Assembly (NCBI GenBank): GCA_038207625.1
Contig: JBBQZO010000012.1
Span: forward strand, 1-64,000
DNA length: 64,000 nucleotides
Direction of reading: 5' to 3'
DNA from: JBBQZO01 sp038207625
Lineage (GTDB): Bacteria; Pseudomonadota; Gammaproteobacteria; Burkholderiales; Burkholderiaceae_D
Under the pieces are notes generated by a model that had not been told where the DNA came from, did not search any database, and saw only the letters and a list, made by a program, of their open reading frames with translations. The position numbers and the translations under genes were made by a program. This document shows positions 43,004 through 52,355 of this stretch, in pieces; position 1 is the stretch's first letter; each line of letters starts with the position of its first letter.

Positions 43004-43065
43004 AATGTGACGGGGGATCGGCAAGTGTTCACGTAATGTGACGGGGGATCGGCAAGTGTTCACGT
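43004..43065. repeat. Exact 31-bp tandem duplication
   Basis: Two identical 31-bp units lie end to end at 43004-43034 and 43035-43065. Each contains GACGGGGGATCGGCAAGTGT. They occupy the gap upstream of the YitT gene and just past the 3' end of the binding-protein gene. The motif may be a remnant of an insertion-sequence end, which I cannot confirm. Confidence 0.9.
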
Positions 43066-43077
43066 TTGCCGGGCGCG

Positions 43078-43812
43078 CTAGCGATAGGCGGCGTAAATGC
43101 GCTCGATGTCGCCGGAGCGCTGCAGCGCCTCGATCGCCTGATTGATGCGCGCCACGACGCCAGCCTTGCTGGGATGAATGCGCAGGCCGATCTCGACATC
43201 GCCGACCACGGCGCCGAGCTCGAAGCGGCGGTAGGCCGGCGTCTCCTTGATCAGGTAATCGGCCACCACGCGATTGACGATCGCCCGGTCGATGCCATTC
43301 TTGGCCAGCATCATCAGCAAATGCCGTTCGTCGACGACATCGACGCGCTCGATCTGCTTGTTGTCAAACAGCGCCTCGAAGCGCGGATAAGCATAGCCGC
43401 GCACCGTTCCCAGGCTGGTGCCGGTCAGCTCGGCGGGCAGGCTGGCGGGGCGCTGTCTGGCGGGGTCAAATACCAGCACGTCGACGGCGCGCCCGAACGG
43501 CACGCTTTGGATACCCGGCACGGCAAGGTGGGCAGTCCAGTTGGCGCTGATGCCCGGCTCGATATCGATCTCACCCCGTTCAAACATGGCCTTGCTGCGC
43601 GCGTAAGGATAATACTGGATCGAAAATGTGTCGCCGGTGCGGCGCGCGATGGCGCTGAACAGGTCGTGATAGATCCCGCTGCGTGTGTCTTGCATCATCA
43701 TTGGCGCATAGTCGTAGAACGCGACGCGGATGGTGTCCGCGTGCGCCCGTGAGAGCGCGCCCGCGCCGAGCAGCAAACTGATGCAAAACACGACGAAGCG
43801 TGCACGTCTCAT
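43078..43812 (-). CDS. Periplasmic substrate-binding protein (SBP_bac_3 type)
   Basis: 244 residues from ATG 43812, which has AGGAG nine bases upstream. Signal peptide RRARFVVFCISLLLGAGALSRAHA; then the amino-acid-binding-protein fold with FYDYAPMMMQD, GRAVDVLVFDP, GTVRGYAYPRFEAL and the C-terminal IERIYAAYR. It is an orphan, with no permease or ATPase gene beside it. It may be a signal-sensing or stand-alone binding protein, like the orphan SBP_bac_3 proteins common in Burkholderiales. Confidence 0.85.
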   Translation of the reverse strand: MRRARFVVFCISLLLGAGALSRAHADTIRVAFYDYAPMMMQDTRSGIYHDLFSAIARRTGDTFSIQYYPYARSKAMFERGEIDIEPGISANWTAHLAVPGIQSVPFGRAVDVLVFDPARQRPASLPAELTGTSLGTVRGYAYPRFEALFDNKQIERVDVVDERHLLMMLAKNGIDRAIVNRVVADYLIKETPAYRRFELGAVVGDVEIGLRIHPSKAGVVARINQAIEALQRSGDIERIYAAYR

Positions 43813-44170
43813 GTTCACTGCTCCTTGATACGTCACACGGGAAATGGTGGCGGGATCGACAAGATGTTATGGCGCGCTTGGGTTGTTGCATTTGTGCAAT
43901 AATTCACATTCTTTATTCTACCCACTTTTGCCCCGTGTGGCAGTGAATTTTGCAATGGGCACTTACACGCTGTGCCGTGCATGCTCAAGGCGGCGGCTGT
44001 CTCCCGGCTTGGCTGGCAAACCTGCAACGCTGGCCGCGCAGCATAGCGCAGCATAGCGCAGCATAGCGCAGCAGAGCGCGGCGACGCCCTTTGGCTTGTT
44101 GCGCTGGCCATCGGCGCTGCGTCGCCGCCATGGCGCGGCGGACCGACCGGTCGGCGCTGGTCGTGTCAGC
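43813..44170. other. 358-bp intergenic stretch with a 10-bp repeat
   Basis: No gene is seen. It holds the tandem repeat at 44036-44080 and lies between two minus-strand genes, so it contains the promoter of the binding protein and the 3' flank of msrA. Confidence 0.5.
44036..44080. repeat. 10-bp tandem repeat, about 4.5 copies
   Basis: The unit GCATAGCGCA is repeated exactly three times at 44041-44070. A half copy precedes it and a copy with one changed base (GCAGAGCGCG) follows. Simple repeats of this length can expand by slippage. Confidence 0.85.
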
Positions 44171-44935
44171 TTAATGCGACGCCATCCCAGGCGCAGCAGC
44201 GGCAACTAACACCGGCGCATCGCGGTACACGTCGGGAAAGGTCGTCTTCAGATTGGCGATCTTCGGCGCATCGTAAGTGGCAATGTAACCCGCGTTCGGA
44301 TGCAAGGTCGCATAGTTCTGGTGATAGGCTTCGGCAGGATAGAAGGCCGTCAAGGGCGTCAATTGCGTCACTATCTTGGCCGGAAACACCTTGGCCGCAT
44401 CCAGTTGCGCGATGTAGGTTTCGGCGATTTTCTTCTGCTCGGCGTTACGGTAGAACAGCGCCGAGCGATATTGCGTGCCTGAATCGGGGTACTGGCGATT
44501 GAGCTGGGTCGGGTCGTGCGCGACGGAAAAGTAAATCTGCAGCAGTTTGCCGTACGAGATCACTTTCGGGTCGAAGGTCACTTCCACCGATTCGGCGTGA
44601 CCGGTGTCGCCTTCGCTGACGAGCTTGTAGTCGGCCGTCTTCTGGCTGCCGCCTGCATAGCCGGAGACGGCCTGCAGCACCCCCTTGGCATGCTGGAATA
44701 CCGCCTGTATGCCCCAGAAGCAGCCGCCCGCAAAGACCACTTTTTCTTGCGCCGACTGGGCGGCGGGACTCAGATCGATCGCCGGCGCGGGTAGTTTGAC
44801 GGCTTTTTCGCTGGGGCTGCTGTGCGCGAACTGCGCGCCGGCAAGCATCAGCAGGCTTGCCGCCACCGCCTGAAACAGGGTTCTGCGGCGAGGACTGGGG
44901 CCATGGCGGCCGGGGCATTGCTCATTGTGTTTCAT
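44171..44935 (-). CDS. msrA: Exported peptide-methionine (S)-S-oxide reductase
   Basis: 254 residues. The catalytic FAGGCFWGIQAVF (active Cys near residue 68), QYRSALFY and GHAESVEV are MsrA signatures. The N-terminus carries RRRTLFQAVAASLLMLAGAQ, a signal peptide with a twin-arginine-like start, so the enzyme acts in the periplasm. ATG 44935 is chosen for GGAG six bases before it. The msrB gene lies upstream on the same strand, 52 bases away, so both repair enzymes are probably made together. Confidence 0.92.
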   Translation of the reverse strand: MKHNEQCPGRHGPSPRRRTLFQAVAASLLMLAGAQFAHSSPSEKAVKLPAPAIDLSPAAQSAQEKVVFAGGCFWGIQAVFQHAKGVLQAVSGYAGGSQKTADYKLVSEGDTGHAESVEVTFDPKVISYGKLLQIYFSVAHDPTQLNRQYPDSGTQYRSALFYRNAEQKKIAETYIAQLDAAKVFPAKIVTQLTPLTAFYPAEAYHQNYATLHPNAGYIATYDAPKIANLKTTFPDVYRDAPVLVAAAAPGMASH

Positions 44936-44987
44936 GGCATTCTCCAATTGCTGGCATGTTGATCGTCAAGCGTGGGCCGGCGCCGTC

Positions 44988-45482
44988 TCAGGCTTTCGGG
45001 GTGAAGTTCAGGGCGACGCCGTTCATGCAATAGCGCAAGCCGGTCGGCTTCGGTCCATCCTCGAACACATGGCCAAGGTGGCCGCCGCAGCGTCGGCAAT
45101 GGATTTCGTCGCGCGTCATGCCCAAGGTCGTGTCGCTCGATTTTTCCACCGCGCCGTCCAGCGGCTTCCAGAAGCTGGGCCAGCCGGTGCCGCTGTCGAA
45201 CTTGGTGTCGGAGGAAAACAGCGCCAGCGCGCAGCCGGCGCAGCTGAAGGTGCCGCTGCGTTTCTCGTGATTGAGCGGGCTGGAAAACGGCCGCTCGGTG
45301 TCTTCCTCGCGCAACACCTTGTATTGCTGGGGCGTGAGCAGCTTGCGCCACTCGGCGTCGCTGTGGCTGAGCTCGAAACGGCGCGCCGCTGCCGCCGGCG
45401 TGGCCGATAGCGCGCTGCGCACGCTCAGTATGCTGCCCGTCAATGCTGCGAAACCGAACAGGACTTTTCTACGCTGATTCAT
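44988..45482 (-). CDS. msrB: Exported peptide-methionine (R)-S-oxide reductase
   Basis: 164 residues. Zinc cysteines in SCAGC and CRRCGGHLGH, GTGWPSFW, and the catalytic Cys in GLRYCMNGVALNF are all MsrB features. The N-terminus (NQRRKVLFGFAALTG) has a twin-arginine-type signal, so export is likely. ATG 45482 is chosen because GAGAGG stands just upstream and it starts the signal peptide. It is the first gene of an msrB-msrA unit reducing both diastereomers of methionine sulfoxide in envelope proteins. Confidence 0.93.
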   Translation of the reverse strand: MNQRRKVLFGFAALTGSILSVRSALSATPAAAARRFELSHSDAEWRKLLTPQQYKVLREEDTERPFSSPLNHEKRSGTFSCAGCALALFSSDTKFDSGTGWPSFWKPLDGAVEKSSDTTLGMTRDEIHCRRCGGHLGHVFEDGPKPTGLRYCMNGVALNFTPKA

Positions 45483-45675
45483 GATTGCCTCTCGTGCCGT
45501 GGTGGCGTTGAACAAAGGTGGTGTGACGATACCAGTTTGTCGCGCCCACCGTGAGATCCTTACATCCACTTACCGATATACCGATTTTGCGTCATCCGGG
45601 GCGACGTCGCAAGCCGGTGCCGCCGCCAGGCGATACGGCTGTCGCGACACCGCGGCTTGGTCTAGAATTGTCGGC

Positions 45676-45695
45676 GATTCAATATCTATTGAATC
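45676..45695 (+). promoter_or_regulatory. 20-bp palindrome, candidate operator
   Basis: GATTCAATATCTATTGAATC has 9-base arms around a TC centre, ending 22 bases before the hydrolase ATG. The AT-rich palindrome is unlike its GC-rich surroundings and is well placed to control the downstream gene. No matching regulator gene is adjacent. Confidence 0.55.
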
Positions 45696-45717
45696 ATCAT
45701 GAAGCGAGGGATTACGC

Positions 45718-46461
45718 ATGTTGCTGAAAACACTGATGGCGACGGCCGGCTTGCTGGCCGCCATGCTCGGCCAGGCCCAGGACGCGCCGATGCAGCCGAT
45801 CACGCTGACGGCGGCCGATGGCGCACACGTGTTTGGATACCTGTACCCGGCCAAGCACCCGAAGGCGCTGATATTGTTGTTCCATCAGGCGCAGTCCAAC
45901 GCGGGCGAATATGCGCCCATTGCACCGCGCCTGGTCGCAGCCGGCTATAGCGCGCTGGCGATCGATCAGCGTTCGGGCGCTGCGCGCTTTGGCAGCGCCA
46001 ACCAGACCGTGTTGCGGCTCGGACGCGATGGCGCTGCATATCTGGAGGCTCAGCAGGATCTGGAGGCGGCCGTGCAATACGGCATCGGCACGGCGCTGCC
46101 GCTGGCCATCCTGGGCAGCAGCTATTCGTCATCGCTGGCGTTTCTGGTCGCGGCCAAGCATGCGGACATCAAGGCGGTGCTGGCCTTTTCTCCGGGCGAA
46201 TACTTCGATACGCCGGATCTGGTGCGGCGCGCCGCTGCCAAGGTCAATACGCCGGTGTTCATCACCTCGGCCAAGGACGCTGACGAGATCAAGGAGGCGG
46301 CGGCGATTTTTCAGGCGGTGGCCTCGCCGCTGAAAATGCAGTTCGTGCCCAGCGTGGCCGGCGTGCATGGCGCCTCGACGCTGCGCGCCGACAGCAATCC
46401 GCGCGGCAGCGAGGAAAACTGGACGGCGCTGCTGAAGTTCCTGCACGTGCTGTTTCGCTAG
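45718..46461 (+). CDS. Exported alpha/beta hydrolase, dienelactone-hydrolase-like
   Basis: 247 residues. Signal peptide MLLKTLMATAGLLAAMLGQAQ; FHQAQSNAGEYAPIAPRL after the first strand, nucleophile Ser in ILGSSYSSSLAFL, VLAFSPGEYF, Asp in TSAKDADEIKEA and His in GVHGAS form a hydrolase fold of the dienelactone/carboxylesterase kind. GAGGG precedes the ATG and the palindrome above it may regulate it. The substrate is unknown. Confidence 0.82.
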   Translation: MLLKTLMATAGLLAAMLGQAQDAPMQPITLTAADGAHVFGYLYPAKHPKALILLFHQAQSNAGEYAPIAPRLVAAGYSALAIDQRSGAARFGSANQTVLRLGRDGAAYLEAQQDLEAAVQYGIGTALPLAILGSSYSSSLAFLVAAKHADIKAVLAFSPGEYFDTPDLVRRAAAKVNTPVFITSAKDADEIKEAAAIFQAVASPLKMQFVPSVAGVHGASTLRADSNPRGSEENWTALLKFLHVLFR

Positions 46462-46799
46462 CGGCGCGGTCCTTGGCCGGACGGCGCACCGGCATGGCCT
46501 GCGCGGCGCGCGTGCTGCGCGGGCATGGTCGGCCTTTGATGCGCGGCCCTGTTTTCACGCCCGATCACATTCCCGTTGCCATTCCCATTCGCATTCTCGT
46601 GCCAACGCCGAATTCGACCATCAATCGCGCGCTTCGCGTGTCGCTTAATGATGGCTTAATGATTGCACAGGTAGTCTTGCGCCCTGCGCTGGCCGGTGGC
46701 CGGCGACATCGCGGTCGCGGCGCTGGCGGCGATTTTTTCGGAATGTGATCGTGGACCGGTTCTGCGCTGGCGCGGCGGGTACAAATTTGATGAGGCATG
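46462..46799. other. 338-bp intergenic stretch
   Basis: No convincing gene. The stretch ends with GAGG and the start of the efflux operon. No strong palindrome was noticed. Confidence 0.4.
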
Positions 46800-48167
46800 A
46801 TGTCTGAACCGATGCGATGGCGTGCTTACGCCCTGTGCGCCTTGCTGAGCGGATGCGCCAGTTACCAGCCCAAGGCGCTGCTTGAGGGGACGTTGCAGCC
46901 CGAGCAAGCTGGACGCCTGACGGTCGATGTTGCCGCGCTGGCGTATCCGGTGCTGGCCGCGCACCGTTTCGATCCGTCCGACGGCCTCGATGTCGTCGAG
47001 GCGGCGATGCTTGCCGTGGTCAACAATCCCGATCTGAAACTTGCGCGCGACGATGCGGCCGTCGCGCGTGCGCAGTCGTTTGCCAGCGGCTTGTTGCCGG
47101 ACCCGGTGCTCACGCTGGGCGGCGACGTCTCCGACTCGGGCGGCGCGACGGTGCCGGCGCGCAGCGCGGGCCTTGCCGTCGACGTCAGCGCCATGCTGAT
47201 GGCGGCATCGGCCCGGCGCGTCGCGCGCGCCGATGATCGCAAGACCGATCTGAACTTGCTATGGCAGGAGTGGCAAGTGATCAGCCAGGTGCAACTGCTG
47301 TTCACCCAGCTGGCGCAGGGCAAAAAAACCCTGGCGGTGCTCGACGCGGCGGTGGCCACTTTGGCCGATCCGCTGCAGCGCAGCGAGCAGGCACTGGCGC
47401 GCGCGCTGGTCACGCAAGACGCCGTCACGCCCTTGCGCGCCGCCCTGCAGGACGCGCAGCGCCAGGTGTTCGAACAGCGGCGCGTGTTCAATCAGCGCTC
47501 CCACGAGTTCAACGCGGTGCTCGGCCTGGCGCCGGACATGGTGGTGCGCTTGCAGGGCGGTGCCCGTTGCGCCCGCATCGACAACGCGACCGTCCAGGCG
47601 GCGCTGGCGACGCTGGCACAGCGCCGTCCCGACCTGCTGGCGCTGGCGGCCGGCTACCAGGCGCAGGATCAACGCTACCGGGGCGCGTTGCTGGCCCAGT
47701 TCCCGGCGCTCAACGTCGGCCTGACGCGCGCGCGCGACTCGGGCGGGGTCGCATCGACGGCGCTGGGCGTGACGCTCAGTTTGCCGTTCTTTAACCGCAA
47801 TCGGGGGCAGATCGCCATCGAGACGGCCAGCCGGCAGAAACTGTTCGACGAATACCAGCTGCGCCTGCAATCGAGCCGCAACGATATCGACCGGATCGTC
47901 GCCGAGCAGCAGATCAACGCCGACCAGCTAGCCGGGCTGGAACGCGCGCTGGCGCAGCTGAACCAGGCCGCAGCCGGCGGCGCCAGGGCGTTCTACGCGA
48001 AACATATCGACGCGCTGGTGTACGCCAATACCCGTTCGGCACTGCTGGCGAAACAGCTTGAGCTCATTACCTTGCAACAGACTATCGAGGAGCAGGGCAT
48101 CGCCGTGCAAACGCTGTTGGGCGTGCAGCCTGCGCCGTGCTCCGTCAATGAAAGTGACACACCATGA
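46800..48167 (+). CDS. TolC-family outer-membrane efflux lipoprotein
   Basis: 455 residues. A lipoprotein signal (RWRAYALCALLSGC, Cys at about 19) and the two repeats of long helices typical of TolC/OprM-like outer-membrane factors. It starts an operon: its stop overlaps the adaptor start (ATGA). The start could also be at 46797. It forms the exit duct for the RND pump encoded two genes downstream. Confidence 0.88.
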   Translation: MSEPMRWRAYALCALLSGCASYQPKALLEGTLQPEQAGRLTVDVAALAYPVLAAHRFDPSDGLDVVEAAMLAVVNNPDLKLARDDAAVARAQSFASGLLPDPVLTLGGDVSDSGGATVPARSAGLAVDVSAMLMAASARRVARADDRKTDLNLLWQEWQVISQVQLLFTQLAQGKKTLAVLDAAVATLADPLQRSEQALARALVTQDAVTPLRAALQDAQRQVFEQRRVFNQRSHEFNAVLGLAPDMVVRLQGGARCARIDNATVQAALATLAQRRPDLLALAAGYQAQDQRYRGALLAQFPALNVGLTRARDSGGVASTALGVTLSLPFFNRNRGQIAIETASRQKLFDEYQLRLQSSRNDIDRIVAEQQINADQLAGLERALAQLNQAAAGGARAFYAKHIDALVYANTRSALLAKQLELITLQQTIEEQGIAVQTLLGVQPAPCSVNESDTP

Positions 48168-49234
48168 AACGAACATCGCTGTTGGCCCTCGTTACCACGC
48201 TGATCGCGCTCGCCGGCGCGGCCGGCTGGTGGATCGGGCACGCCACGGGCGCCGTCGACAAGGGCGCTGCAGAGCCGGCGCCCAGCGTCTTGATCAACAG
48301 CGAGATAGTGCAGCAGCAAATGCTGCCGATGACGCTGTCGGTGTTTGGTGAGGTCGTCGGCGGCAAGGCGCAGGCGCTCAGCTTCGCGCAAGCTGGCCAA
48401 CTGGCGCGACTGGCCGTGGTGGCCGGACAACGCGTGCGGCGCAATGAACTGATCGCGTTGCTGAGCGCCGATCCGACCGTCCAGAGCAGCTATGCGCAGG
48501 CGGTGAACGGGCTGGCGTTTGCCCAGCGCGAGCTGCGCCGCATCGAGGACTTGCTGGCGCTGCAGCTGGCCACCCAGAGCCAGCTCGACGGCGCCGCGCG
48601 CCAGCTCGCCGACGCGCGCGACGTGCTGGCCGCCCAGACCAAACTGGGCGCAGCGCTGGCCACCACGCGCCTGCTGGCCCCGTTCGATGCGATCGTCATG
48701 GCGCTGCCGGTGGCGCAAGGCGAGCGCGTTGCGCCGGGCGCCGTGATCGTGCAGTTGGCGCCCACCGACAGTATGCGCGTGCAACTGGCGATCGAGCCGG
48801 GTCAGCGCGGCGCGCTCAAGGCCGGCATGCCGTTGATGCTGACGGCGCTGCACGACGATGCCCCCGCCATCGCGGCCAGCATTACCGAACTGGCGACGAT
48901 GGTCGACCCGAAGACGCAGATGGTGGGCGCGATCGTCGCGCTGGCGCCGACCAAGCAGGCCAATCTGTTGATCGGCATGCACGTGCAGGCCCAGATCGCG
49001 CTCGGCGCGCGCCAGGCCTGGTCGGTGCCGCGCCTGGCGGTATTGACCGACGAGCAGGGTGCGTATCTGTTCCAGGTGGCCAAGGGACACGCGCAGCGGG
49101 TCGCCGTCAAGGTGCTGCTGGAAACGGGCCAGCGGGTGGGGGTGGACGGCAAGCTCGATGCGCGCCTGCCGGTTGTCGTGCTGGGTAACTACGAGCTGCA
49201 GCATGGCATGGCGGTGCGCGAGGGGCCGCGATGA
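48164..49234 (+). CDS. RND periplasmic adaptor (membrane fusion protein)
   Basis: 356 residues. N-terminal membrane anchor (KRTSLLALVTTLIALAGAAGWW), then the HlyD/MFP layout: lipoyl half QAGQLARLAVVAGQRVRRNE, a hairpin of helices (about 95-155), the second lipoyl half TRLLAPFDAIVMALPV, a beta barrel and a C-terminal domain. Its start and stop overlap the genes on both sides, so the TolC-MFP-RND unit is one translationally coupled operon. Confidence 0.9.
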   Translation: MKRTSLLALVTTLIALAGAAGWWIGHATGAVDKGAAEPAPSVLINSEIVQQQMLPMTLSVFGEVVGGKAQALSFAQAGQLARLAVVAGQRVRRNELIALLSADPTVQSSYAQAVNGLAFAQRELRRIEDLLALQLATQSQLDGAARQLADARDVLAAQTKLGAALATTRLLAPFDAIVMALPVAQGERVAPGAVIVQLAPTDSMRVQLAIEPGQRGALKAGMPLMLTALHDDAPAIAASITELATMVDPKTQMVGAIVALAPTKQANLLIGMHVQAQIALGARQAWSVPRLAVLTDEQGAYLFQVAKGHAQRVAVKVLLETGQRVGVDGKLDARLPVVVLGNYELQHGMAVREGPR

Positions 49235-52200
49235 GCGTGGCCGGCTGGACCCAGTCGCACCGCCGCTCGATCCTGTTTCTGCTGGCGATGCTGGCGCTGG
49301 CCGGCACCGTGGCCGCGTTCCGGCTGCCGGTGTCGCTGTTTCCCACGTTGGACTTTCCGCGTGCCGTGGTGTCGCTCGACGCCGGCGATCAGCCGGTCGA
49401 GCAGATGGAGATGCAGGTCACCCGCCCGGTCGAAGAGGCGGTGCGGCGCGTACCCGGCGTGCGCACGGTGCGCTCGTCGACCAGCCGCGGCGAGGCGGAA
49501 GTGTCGATCAATTTCGACTGGGGGCGCGACATGGCGGCCTCGGTGTTGCAGGTGAACGCGGCGATCGCCCAGATCGCCACCCAACTGCCGGCGGGCACCC
49601 AGGCGACGACGCGCCTGATGGACCCGACCGTGTTTCCCATCATCGCCTACAGTCTGGTGTCCGAGCGCCTCTCGCCGATTCAGCTGCGCGACCTGGCCGA
49701 ATACCAGCTGCGCCCCCTGTTGTCGAGCGTGGACGGCGTCTCGCGCGTGCAGATCGAAGGCGGCGCGCAGGAGGAATACCGCGTCAGCGCCGACCCGGCC
49801 AAGCTCAAGGCCTACGACCTGACGCTTGACGAGGTGGCGCGCACGCTGACGGCGGCCAACGTCGTCAGCGCGGTGGGCAAGCTGGAAGACCATTACAAGC
49901 TGTACCTGGTGGTGTCGGACACCCACCTGCAAAACCTCGAACAGCTGCGCCAGCTGGTGTTGCGCAATCCTGCCGGCACGCTGGTACGGCTGGCCGACGT
50001 GGCACAAGTGGAACGCGCCAGCGTGCCCAGTTGGACCCGCGTGACCGCCGACGGGCGCGAGGCGGTGCTGTTTTCGGTTTACCAGCAACCGGGCAGCAAC
50101 AGCGTGCAGATCGCGCGCGACGTGAAGGCCAAGCTCGATGGCTACCGCGCCGCGCTGCCGGCGGGCGTGCAGTACGCCAGTTGGTACGACCAGAGCGAAC
50201 TGGTGCTGGCGTCGGCCAACAGCGTGCGCGATGCGGTGCTGATCGGCATCGGGCTGTCGGCGCTGGTGCTGCTGGTTTTTCTGCGCAATGTGAAGGTGAT
50301 GCTGATCGCGATCGTGGTGGTGCCGGCCGTGCTGGCCAGCACCGTGGTGCTGTTGTACGTGCTGGGCATGAGTTTCAATATCATGACTCTGGGTGGCATG
50401 GCGGCGGCGGTCGGCTTGATCATCGACGACGCGATCGTGATGATCGAGCACATCATGCGCCGCCTGCACGCCGGCACCGGCCAGCTGCACCGGCGCGTGC
50501 TGGACGCGGCGCTGGAATTTTTGCCGCCGCTGGCCGGCTCGAGCGCCTCCACGCTGGTGATTTTCGTGCCGCTCGCTTTCCTGAGCGGCGTCACGGGCGC
50601 TTTCTTCAAGGCGCTGTCGCTGACGATGGCGGCGGACCTGTTCATCTCGTTTCTGGTCACCTGGCTGGCCGTGCCGCTGCTGGCCGACCACTTCCTGAGC
50701 GCGGCCGACGCCCAGCCCAAGCCGGACTCGCGTACCAGCGTCTGGATGCAGCGCCACTACCGGCGCGTGCTGCAAGCGCTGCTGGCGCGTCCGCTGCTGG
50801 TGCTGCCCGGCGTGCTGCCCTTGCTGCTGCTGGGTGCGCTGGCCTGGAACGCGCTCGGCTCCGGCTTCATGCCCGAGATGGACGAGGGCGGCTTCGTGCT
50901 CGACTATCGCAGCGCGCCCGGTACGGCGCTGTCCGAGACCGACCGCCTGCTGCGCCAGGTCGAGCAGATTGTGCGCGCCACGCCCGACGTGGCCAGCTAC
51001 TCGCGGCGCACCGGCAGCAGCCTGGGGGGCGGCCTGAATGAAGCCAATGAAGGCGACTTTTTCATCCGCCTGAAAACGGGTGAACGGCGCGAGGTCGATC
51101 TGGTGATGGACGAGATCCGCAACAAGGTCAATTTGCAGGTGCCCGGCCTGAAGATCGAAATGGCGCAATTGATGGAAGACCTGATCGGCGACCTGACGGC
51201 GGTGCCGCAACCGGTCGAGATCAAGCTGTTCATGGACAACCCGGCCGCGCTGGCGGGCACCGCCCAGGCGCTCGCTGAACGGATCAGCAAGATCAGCGGC
51301 ATCGTGGACGTCAAGAACGGCATCAATCCGACCGGCGACGCGCTCGACATCCGCGTCGATGGTGTGCGCGCCGCGCACGAAGGGATGGACCCGGACGCCA
51401 TCACGCACCAGCTCGAGAGCCTCATTAGCGGCAGTGTCGTCACGCGCCTGGCCAGCGGCGTGAAGATGATCGGCGTGCGACTGTGGGTGCCCAAGACGCT
51501 GCGCGCCACCGACAGCGACCTGGGCAAGCTGCTGATCCACGCGCCGGATGGCCACCTGTTTCCGCTGGCGCGGGTGGCGACGCTGCGCACGCTGAGCGGG
51601 CAGGCCCAGATCGGGCGCGACAATCTGAAACGGATGATCGCCGTCACCGCGCGCATCAGCGGGCGCGACCTGGGCTCGGTGATGGCCGACGTCAAACACA
51701 TGATGGCCACGCCCAAGCTGCTGCCGGCCGGCGCCTACTTTGAACTGGGCGGCTTGTACGAGCAGCAGCAGATCGCGTTTCGCGGTCTGCTGGCGGTGTT
51801 CGCAGGCGCCGCCGCGCTGGTGTTTTTGCTGCTGCTGTTCATGTACGAGAGCTTTCGCATCGCGCTGTCGATCCTGATCACGGCCTTGCTGGCCGTGTCG
51901 GCCGTGTTCATCGGCCTGTGGATCACCAACAGTCAGCTGAACATTTCGGCCATGATGGGGATGACGATGATCATCGGCATGGTCACCGAGGTGGCCATCT
52001 TCTATTATTCCGAACTGCAGGACGTGCGCACCCGCCAGGACGGCGAAGCGGCGCTGATCGAGGCGGGGCTGAACCGCATGCGTCCGATCACGATGACCAC
52101 CGTGGCCGCCGTGCTGACGCTACTGCCGCTGGCCTGCGCGCTGGGCAGCGGCGCCGAAATGCAGCAGCCGCTGGCGATCGCGATCATTTCCGGGCTGGTG

Positions 52201-52278
52201 GTGCAACTGCCCTTGGTGCTGCTGCTGATGCCGGTGCTGTGCCACCTGATGCGCGACCGGGTTCGACCCGAATCATGA
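49231..52278 (+). CDS. RND efflux permease (AcrB/HAE-HME superfamily)
   Basis: 1015 residues. N-terminal RRSILFLLAMLALAGTVAAF, then FPTLDFPRAVVSL (typical RND start of the porter domain) and PGVRTVRSSTSRGEAEVSINF. The central IIDDAIVMIEHIMRRL carries the proton-relay Asp pair, and the second half repeats the layout (FIGLWITNSQLNISAMMGMT). It exports an unknown drug, lipid or metal. It ends 77 bases before the beta-propeller gene, which may be co-expressed. Confidence 0.9.
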   Translation: MSVAGWTQSHRRSILFLLAMLALAGTVAAFRLPVSLFPTLDFPRAVVSLDAGDQPVEQMEMQVTRPVEEAVRRVPGVRTVRSSTSRGEAEVSINFDWGRDMAASVLQVNAAIAQIATQLPAGTQATTRLMDPTVFPIIAYSLVSERLSPIQLRDLAEYQLRPLLSSVDGVSRVQIEGGAQEEYRVSADPAKLKAYDLTLDEVARTLTAANVVSAVGKLEDHYKLYLVVSDTHLQNLEQLRQLVLRNPAGTLVRLADVAQVERASVPSWTRVTADGREAVLFSVYQQPGSNSVQIARDVKAKLDGYRAALPAGVQYASWYDQSELVLASANSVRDAVLIGIGLSALVLLVFLRNVKVMLIAIVVVPAVLASTVVLLYVLGMSFNIMTLGGMAAAVGLIIDDAIVMIEHIMRRLHAGTGQLHRRVLDAALEFLPPLAGSSASTLVIFVPLAFLSGVTGAFFKALSLTMAADLFISFLVTWLAVPLLADHFLSAADAQPKPDSRTSVWMQRHYRRVLQALLARPLLVLPGVLPLLLLGALAWNALGSGFMPEMDEGGFVLDYRSAPGTALSETDRLLRQVEQIVRATPDVASYSRRTGSSLGGGLNEANEGDFFIRLKTGERREVDLVMDEIRNKVNLQVPGLKIEMAQLMEDLIGDLTAVPQPVEIKLFMDNPAALAGTAQALAERISKISGIVDVKNGINPTGDALDIRVDGVRAAHEGMDPDAITHQLESLISGSVVTRLASGVKMIGVRLWVPKTLRATDSDLGKLLIHAPDGHLFPLARVATLRTLSGQAQIGRDNLKRMIAVTARISGRDLGSVMADVKHMMATPKLLPAGAYFELGGLYEQQQIAFRGLLAVFAGAAALVFLLLLFMYESFRIALSILITALLAVSAVFIGLWITNSQLNISAMMGMTMIIGMVTEVAIFYYSELQDVRTRQDGEAALIEAGLNRMRPITMTTVAAVLTLLPLACALGSGAEMQQPLAIAIISGLVVQLPLVLLLMPVLCHLMRDRVRPES

Positions 52279-52355
52279 GTTGTTTTTCGCCCCGCGCCGG
52301 CATGTCGGCGCGGGATCCGTCCGATTTGGACGCTCTCACCTGGAATCTTCTGACC

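Noticed and set aside
43813..44170. CRISPR-like array
   Set aside because: The repeat unit is 10 bp without spacers, so it is a simple tandem repeat.
49189..51699. 836-codon open frame on the minus strand
   Set aside because: It is antisense to the RND permease, is rich in His, Arg and Gln, and has no domain motifs. Long antisense frames are common in GC-rich genes.
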